Below are positions 46,632-50,344 of a DNA stretch of 50,344 bases, piece after piece; position 1 is the stretch's first letter; the number at the start of each line of letters is the position of its first letter. Below the pieces are notes generated by a model. The model saw only the letters and a program-made list of their open reading frames with translations, was not told the DNA's origin and searched no databases. This stretch comes from an uncultured bacterium. Its GTDB lineage: Bacteria > Cyanobacteriota > Vampirovibrionia > Gastranaerophilales > Gastranaerophilaceae. The DNA lies in NCBI GenBank assembly GCA_900547155.1, contig URFH01000019.1, positions 1 through 50,344 of the forward strand, in the 5' to 3' direction. The position numbers were made by a program, and so were the translations under genes.

Positions 46632-47138
46632 ATGAAAATTAATGTATTAAACATCAATAATTTTTATACGCACATGACAATCGTTTCTACAATAAAAGAC
46701 TACCAATGGATATTTGATATTTCCAAACAAGAAAACAAGCAGTTTCATTCCTCAATATATGAATATATCACATCTGTATTAGGCATAGAGCCGAACGCAG
46801 CTACGGATTTGATGATAGATTTGGATAAAATTGCAGCAAAAGATGACGCTGCGCGCTTTTCGGGCTTGCTCAAATACAAAAATAAAGATTTATTCTACAC
46901 GAGAGTGAGAGATTATTTTATTAGCGAAAAATTGGGAGAAAAATTCGGTTTTTCAGACGAGGTAAAAGCACAAGTCCTTGTTCATTTAAAGAAAAGCCAC
47001 ACATGGGACATTGAGGACGATGAAGACAAAAAAACAAATCAAATTGCTTTTGAAATAGCCGAAAAATACAACCGCCCCGCTCATGCCGAAAGCAAAAACA
47101 TAAACGAACTCGATAAATTCTTACTCAACGGAAAATAA
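46632..47138 (+). CDS. Unknown protein 1 of a three-gene cassette
   Basis: I do not recognise this 168-residue protein. It has no signal peptide or membrane helix. Its composition is charged and helical, with LDKIAAKDDAARFSGLLKY in the middle and an acidic stretch (WDIEDDEDKKTN) near residue 130. Codon use is more AT-rich than in the neighbouring housekeeping genes. AGGA precedes the ATG. The next gene begins at the base after its stop. A perfect TATAAT at 46556-46561 may belong to its promoter. Confidence 0.65.
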   Translation: MKINVLNINNFYTHMTIVSTIKDYQWIFDISKQENKQFHSSIYEYITSVLGIEPNAATDLMIDLDKIAAKDDAARFSGLLKYKNKDLFYTRVRDYFISEKLGEKFGFSDEVKAQVLVHLKKSHTWDIEDDEDKKTNQIAFEIAEKYNRPAHAESKNINELDKFLLNGK

Positions 47139-47723
47139 ATGATTAAACTAGACTATAAAAAAATTTTTCAAAATATTTTCACAATAATTGGAGTATTCTC
47201 GACCTTTAGCGTTGGTATTTATGCTGTTATTCAAATACATGACAGGTTATGCAAAGCTAAGCCGGTTTTGGAATACAAAATTGAGCATCATAAGATAAGA
47301 GACATGATGGATGATATGCAGCTTGCTAATGATTATGACTTTCCATTTTCCGATGAATATGAAGAGGGAAATCTTGAACCGATGGGATTCTTCGATGTCG
47401 AACTCAAAAATACCGGTGATAGGAATTTAAACTACGAAGATTTTAATGAATATAATACATTACAAATAAAGACAGACAACGACAAAGATCTTTACGGAGT
47501 TTTGATTGATGAACAAAAAAACTTGCAATATATACATCCGAAAGCCTATATAGAATCCGGTAGAATTTACATAATTTTTGAAAAATTAAAACCTAATGAT
47601 GCAATATATATTAAGGTCTTTACCGCCCGAAATAAAATAAAGCATTTGAAGTTTTCCGGAACTACAAAGTATTTCAGAGTGCCAATCCCAGCAAATAGAA
47701 CCAGTGTGATAATGAGTCAATGA
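47139..47723 (+). CDS. Unknown membrane-anchored protein 2 of the cassette
   Basis: The 194-residue protein has one N-terminal membrane helix (about residues 12-32, IFTIIGVFSTFSVGIYAVI) and then a soluble beta-rich domain with acidic patches (DDMQLANDYDFPFSDEYEEG). A region such as GFFDVELKNTGDRNLNYEDF, with later KPNDAIYIKVFTAR, recalls an immunoglobulin-like fold that many single-pass proteins carry. I cannot name a family. It abuts the preceding gene with no gap and overlaps the following one by ATGA, so the three are one transcript. Confidence 0.65.
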   Translation: MIKLDYKKIFQNIFTIIGVFSTFSVGIYAVIQIHDRLCKAKPVLEYKIEHHKIRDMMDDMQLANDYDFPFSDEYEEGNLEPMGFFDVELKNTGDRNLNYEDFNEYNTLQIKTDNDKDLYGVLIDEQKNLQYIHPKAYIESGRIYIIFEKLKPNDAIYIKVFTARNKIKHLKFSGTTKYFRVPIPANRTSVIMSQ

Positions 47724-47932
47724 GCTTTCAATTTCATATTATCCCGGGTTATTACAGCATTCTACCTGTTAAGCGCCTTGAATTCGCTTTCTCTCATGGA
47801 ATAGATGGATTTATTGCTCTAACGGAAGTTCCTCTATGGAAACCGGAGGCAGGAGTATTTTACGTTGACGGGGTAATGGAACGAACTCCGATAATCAGAG
47901 CGCGTTGTATTTTGTGTCAAGTGCGATTTTGA
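47720..47932 (+). CDS. Unknown 70-residue protein 3 of the cassette, possibly truncated
   Basis: The frame starts in an ATGA overlap with the gene before it. The 70-residue product has beta-prone segments (FQFHIIPGYYSILPV, GFIALTEVPLWKP) and ends with RARCILCQVRF. It has no signal peptide. The abrupt end and weak similarity to anything known raise the chance that it is the remnant of a longer gene. Confidence 0.45.
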   Translation: MSFQFHIIPGYYSILPVKRLEFAFSHGIDGFIALTEVPLWKPEAGVFYVDGVMERTPIIRARCILCQVRF

Positions 47933-48201
47933 TTAACTACCCGGGTCAAGGTGTATTTATTCTTTCCCTTTCACAACTTCACAACATTTTGTTTCTATGT
48001 TTGTAAACTTTACACACTGGTTTTATATGCCGTTTTTGAAATCATATTCTACATAGTTGAAGAAATCGAAACGTGCAATATTTCATGGCAAATTTTTGAG
48101 CTGATAAAGAAACCTCACACATCTTCATCAATTTCTACCATCTTCCCCACCACAAAATCCATAGTGTCATAAATAAAATATGCCTGAAATAAAACAGTCA
48201 A
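47933..48201. other. Gap with no convincing gene
   Basis: The plus-strand frame at 47951-48172 has no ribosome-binding site and a low-complexity hydrophobic composition. On the minus strand the sequence after the PQ-loop stop stays open in the same frame for 28 codons from a TTG, ending MVEIDEDV, so an older, longer protein C-terminus or a recent stop mutation is conceivable. Confidence 0.3.
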
Positions 48202-48492
48202 TTAATTTTCGTCTTCATCCGTAGTACAGTCCGCAGGAGCCTTATTGTCCTTATATTTGAGGTATAAAAAGATATCAATCAGCAAAAATGCCGTATTCAG
48301 CAGATAAAGCCAGAAAACCCAGTCCATATTCTCCAAAACCTTATGCGCAATCCCGCAAGCATACCCGAGAAGAATCAAAAGTGAAAATTTGAGGCTTTTT
48401 CCGTGCACGCATTTGCATTTATAGGTTTTGAGCGCCGCAATCGGCCAGCTTGCCCCGAAACACACCATCATGCCCGCTTCAAAAATACTCAT
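48202..48492 (-). CDS. PQ-loop / SemiSWEET-like small membrane protein
   Basis: The 96-residue protein has three predicted helices. The first contains FGASWPIAALKTYK, with the proline of the PQ-loop/SWEET signature, then CVHGKSLKFSLLILLGYACG, then WVFWLYLLNTAFLLIDIFLYL. A SemiSWEET unit is a three-helix half-transporter that dimerises to move sugars, and this protein has that size and order. The C-terminus is acidic (DEDEN). A strong GGAGGAG precedes the ATG. Transport is inferred only from the fold-like pattern. Confidence 0.65.
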   Translation of the reverse strand: MSIFEAGMMVCFGASWPIAALKTYKCKCVHGKSLKFSLLILLGYACGIAHKVLENMDWVFWLYLLNTAFLLIDIFLYLKYKDNKAPADCTTDEDEN

Positions 48493-48754
48493 TTTTTCTC
48501 CTCCTGTGTAATTTTATTTTTTAATACAATTTTACCCCCTGAAACTCATATTAAAAGAAATTTTTCGCTTTCTGACACCACCGAAAGCATAACAAAGCAG
48601 AAAACCATATACTTTCCGGCCGGACAAAACAGCCAACAGAAAGTCTGATGACCAAAAACAAACATTATTCTTTCGACGAATAATTTTCCTATTTCATTTT
48701 GATATCATTCAAATACAAATGAAAATATAACATAAGATTTAGGAAATTAAGGCA

Positions 48755-49519
48755 ATGATGATTTGTACACGAATTTTCAACACAATGTTTATAAAAAGGT
48801 TATCAGCGATTTTTATGATAACATTGCTCGGAATGCCCTCTTTTGCCGTCCCATGCCAGTGTGCGCAGTGCAGGGAAGAAATTCTTTGCGAACAATATCT
48901 TTTTCCGGAAAAAGCTGCACCCTGCAATAAAGTCATAATAACAAACCTGAGAAACATAATCTGTAAAGGAAATGTTTTCAAAATAGTTTTTGATTGCAAA
49001 TTCTGGTCTGACAAGCAAAAAGCAGGCGACAGGGTGAATTTTACCGTTCCGGAAGCAATTTACACGCAGGAGGGAACATTATTGATTCCGGCTTGCTCAA
49101 GAATAGTTGCAACAGTCATAAAAATTGAAAAACAGCGCAAATTTAACAAAAACGCAAGAGTTCACCTGAAATTTGAATGTCTTGTGCTTCCGGACGGTTC
49201 TGCAATTGCAATGAGCGCAAAACCTTTCACAAAAGACGGAACCCTGAAGGAAGGCCCCTGGATGACCGCAGGTAAACTAACCGCCTCTACATTAGGGCTG
49301 GGTATTGCAGGCGCGGGAGCAGGTGTGGGGTTTGCTTTCATTCCAAATCCCGCAAAAATTGGAACCGGACTTGCCATCGGCATTCCTGTAGGCTGCACTG
49401 TCGGATTAATAACAGGGTTGCTTACTCCCGGGCTAAAATACCATGCAAAAGCCGGTGAAGCCATTAAAATAATACTTTGCGACGATTTATGTATAAAAAA
49501 AATGGAATGCAGACAATAA
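48755..49519 (+). CDS. Secreted cysteine-rich protein, paralogue of the 1557-2240 gene
   Basis: The 254-residue protein has a signal peptide (basic start, ILSAIFMITLLGM-like core, cleavage near SFA), then a cysteine-rich stretch (CQCAQCREEILCEQ), a beta-rich middle with LLIPACSRIVATVIKIEKQRKF and CLVLPDGSAIAMSAKPF, and a glycine-rich hydrophobic end (GLGIAGAGAGVGFAFIP, IGIPVGCTVGLITG). The order of these parts matches the secreted protein at 1557-2240, so both belong to one unrecognised family. The start at 48755 is supported by TTAAGG; an in-frame ATG at 48785 is also possible. It lies outside the cytoplasm by prediction. Confidence 0.68.
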   Translation: MMICTRIFNTMFIKRLSAIFMITLLGMPSFAVPCQCAQCREEILCEQYLFPEKAAPCNKVIITNLRNIICKGNVFKIVFDCKFWSDKQKAGDRVNFTVPEAIYTQEGTLLIPACSRIVATVIKIEKQRKFNKNARVHLKFECLVLPDGSAIAMSAKPFTKDGTLKEGPWMTAGKLTASTLGLGIAGAGAGVGFAFIPNPAKIGTGLAIGIPVGCTVGLITGLLTPGLKYHAKAGEAIKIILCDDLCIKKMECRQ

Positions 49520-49522
49520 AAT

Positions 49523-49597
49523 ATGGCAAAAAAATTTTTTACGGGACTTAAATCAAACAAAAAATCATTTAACAAAGAAAAACACCCGAAAATATGA
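49523..49597 (+). CDS. Possible 24-residue basic peptide
   Basis: An ATG three bases after the previous stop opens a 24-codon, lysine-rich frame that ends in an ATGA overlap with the GNAT-like gene. It may serve mainly to couple translation to that gene, whose own ribosome-binding site is weak. No family is recognised. Confidence 0.3.
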   Translation: MAKKFFTGLKSNKKSFNKEKHPKI

Positions 49598-50112
49598 AAG
49601 TCCTGCCCGCAACACGCCATTTTGACACCACACAACATCGCCCGATTATAAAAAGCACAAGAAACCCGCTTGAGCTTTACAAAATGATGAAAATGTACAC
49701 GACTGAACGCAAAGAAAGGTTTCCTTACCTGAAAGCATTTTTTAACTGCATTGATTCCATGGCTTTCAACTGCAAAATGCGCGTCATCAAAGATGAATTC
49801 GGCAATCTGCTTGCCGGTTATACTTACAGGCTGCGAAAAAACCGGCTTGAGCAAAAAAGTATGTACATTGACGCCCTTGTGCGCAACAGGCAGAATACTG
49901 CGAGCAAAGGAGTTATGAAAAGCCTCTATCAGGACATGAAAAACATTGCAGAAAGCAAAAAAGCCGAAGAATTGACGCTTTTTTCTGTGGCGAAAGAAAA
50001 AGATTTGAGAAAAAATTATGAAAGTCTGGGGTTTAGAAAGGACGAAAGTGTTGATATCACAGGCGCTTATGTGATGAGGGCAAAAATATGGGAGTTTTTA
50101 TCGAAGAAGTAG
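49594..50112 (+). CDS. GNAT-like N-acetyltransferase
   Basis: The 172-residue protein shows a degenerate GNAT fold: an N-terminal helix pair (NPLELYKMMKMYTTERKERF), strand GNLLAGYTYRLR, strand SMYIDALVRN, a region GVMKSLYQDMKNIAE where the acetyl-CoA pyrophosphate loop would be, then ELTLFSVAKEKDLRKNYESLGF. The LFSVA...NYESLGF ending is typical of GNAT enzymes. The signature loop is poorly conserved, so activity is uncertain. The ATG overlaps the short frame before it. A hairpin (GATGGGT/ACCCATC, 50113-50142) follows the stop without a T-run. Confidence 0.6.
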   Translation: MKVLPATRHFDTTQHRPIIKSTRNPLELYKMMKMYTTERKERFPYLKAFFNCIDSMAFNCKMRVIKDEFGNLLAGYTYRLRKNRLEQKSMYIDALVRNRQNTASKGVMKSLYQDMKNIAESKKAEELTLFSVAKEKDLRKNYESLGFRKDESVDITGAYVMRAKIWEFLSKK

Positions 50113-50273
50113 GATGGGTACGACATTTTCATCGCACCCATCTCATATATCATTTATTAGCATAGCTGGGTGATGTAAATTAATACACAGTTTGAGAAGA
50201 AATAACAGAGAGATTGATAAAATATATTTACCTAGCCGAAAAAATATATTATAAATTGTAGGTCAAGCATAGT

Positions 50274-50302
50274 TTGACAATAAATTCTATAAATCATAAA
50301 AT
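50274..50302 (+). promoter_or_regulatory. Strong promoter for the last, partial gene
   Basis: A perfect TTGACA (50274-50279) and TAAAAT (50297-50302) are 17 bases apart. The -10 ends eight bases before the ATG at 50311, which again implies a leaderless or nearly leaderless mRNA. Between 50143 and 50273 there is only AT-rich sequence. Confidence 0.6.
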
Positions 50303-50310
50303 TATTTCTA

Positions 50311-50344
50311 ATGAGTGAATTTATAATTGATATTAATAAATGTA
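50311..50344 (+). CDS. Start of a gene cut by the window end
   Basis: An ATG at 50311 opens a frame that runs to the window end, giving MSEFIIDINKC so far. No ribosome-binding site precedes it, but the promoter spacing supports a transcript starting at or next to the ATG. Eleven codons are too few to assign a family. Confidence 0.4.
   Translation, partial: MSEFIIDINKC

Noticed and set aside
47951..48172. 73-codon plus-strand frame
   Set aside because: It has no ribosome-binding site, a low-complexity aromatic composition and no motif.
49162..49854. 230-codon minus-strand frame
   Set aside because: It is antisense to both the secreted protein and the GNAT-like gene and crosses their gap without initiation signals.

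Overview
The window looks like a chromosomal segment from a non-photosynthetic relative of Cyanobacteria, most likely a gut-type Melainabacterium/Vampirovibrionia (Gastranaerophilales-like). The argument has three parts. The RNA polymerase beta' subunit is split into rpoC1 and rpoC2 in the order rpoB-rpoC1-rpoC2, and RpoC2 carries an insertion of about 650 residues after the trigger helix; both are cyanobacterial-lineage traits. An AAA-type ATPase with a C-terminal R3H domain (Ycf45-like) is present. No photosynthesis gene is seen. The G+C content is moderately low. I see no tRNA, rRNA, CRISPR array, intact insertion sequence or prophage.

Layout. 0-5 kb: isocitrate dehydrogenase, PncC and a secreted protein on the minus strand; enolase on plus; pheS on minus. 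5-5.9 kb: a gene-free stretch with a cluster of hairpin elements. 5.9-8.8 kb: rmuC, a small unknown gene and rimO. 9-12 kb: 4-alpha-glucanotransferase plus a short NagA-like deacetylase. 12-15.3 kb: typA, a small zinc-finger protein and an LptF/G permease. 15.5-17.5 kb: an SOS pair, a LexA-like self-cleaving repressor with a promoter-embedded operator and a Y-family polymerase. 17.5-22.1 kb: lytic transglycosylase, response-regulator/histidine-kinase hybrid and an orphan sugar ABC permease. 22.4-31.4 kb: rpoB-rpoC1-rpoC2. 31.7-34.8 kb: a pilMN fusion, pilO and speB. 34.9-36.7 kb: rlmB and the primary sigma factor. 37-38.6 kb: a type IV prepilin-like protein, a small gene with a sequestered ribosome-binding site and a glyoxalase-family protein. 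38.7-41 kb: overlapping gshB-gshA for glutathione. 41-44.7 kb: a flavoprotein oxidoreductase, palindromic repeats and the R3H ATPase. 44.9-50.3 kb: an accessory-like region with a 38-residue gene, membrane proteins, a heavy-metal exporter-like permease, a three-gene unknown cassette, a PQ-loop protein, a secreted protein, a GNAT-like protein and the start of a gene cut by the window end.

The most interesting structure is a family of intergenic hairpin elements, with eight complete copies and one partial. Two related types (A and B) share a conserved asymmetric internal loop, a CTATGRG strand opposite a GAATCGR strand. The helices on either side differ in sequence from copy to copy but keep pairing. 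Type A also keeps conserved outer ends around a private stem of about 8 bp. This is the covariation signature of a structured nucleic acid, yet the copies lie in both orientations relative to neighbouring genes.

Other notable points are probable leaderless mRNAs (lexA, the zinc-finger gene, the last gene), two C-free plus-strand tracts that would be rut-like on the minus strand, a two-hairpin leader before enolase, and a 13-nt perfect anti-Shine-Dalgarno match upstream of the gene at 37829-38107. All calls rest on reading the sequence and remembered family motifs; no database search was run.
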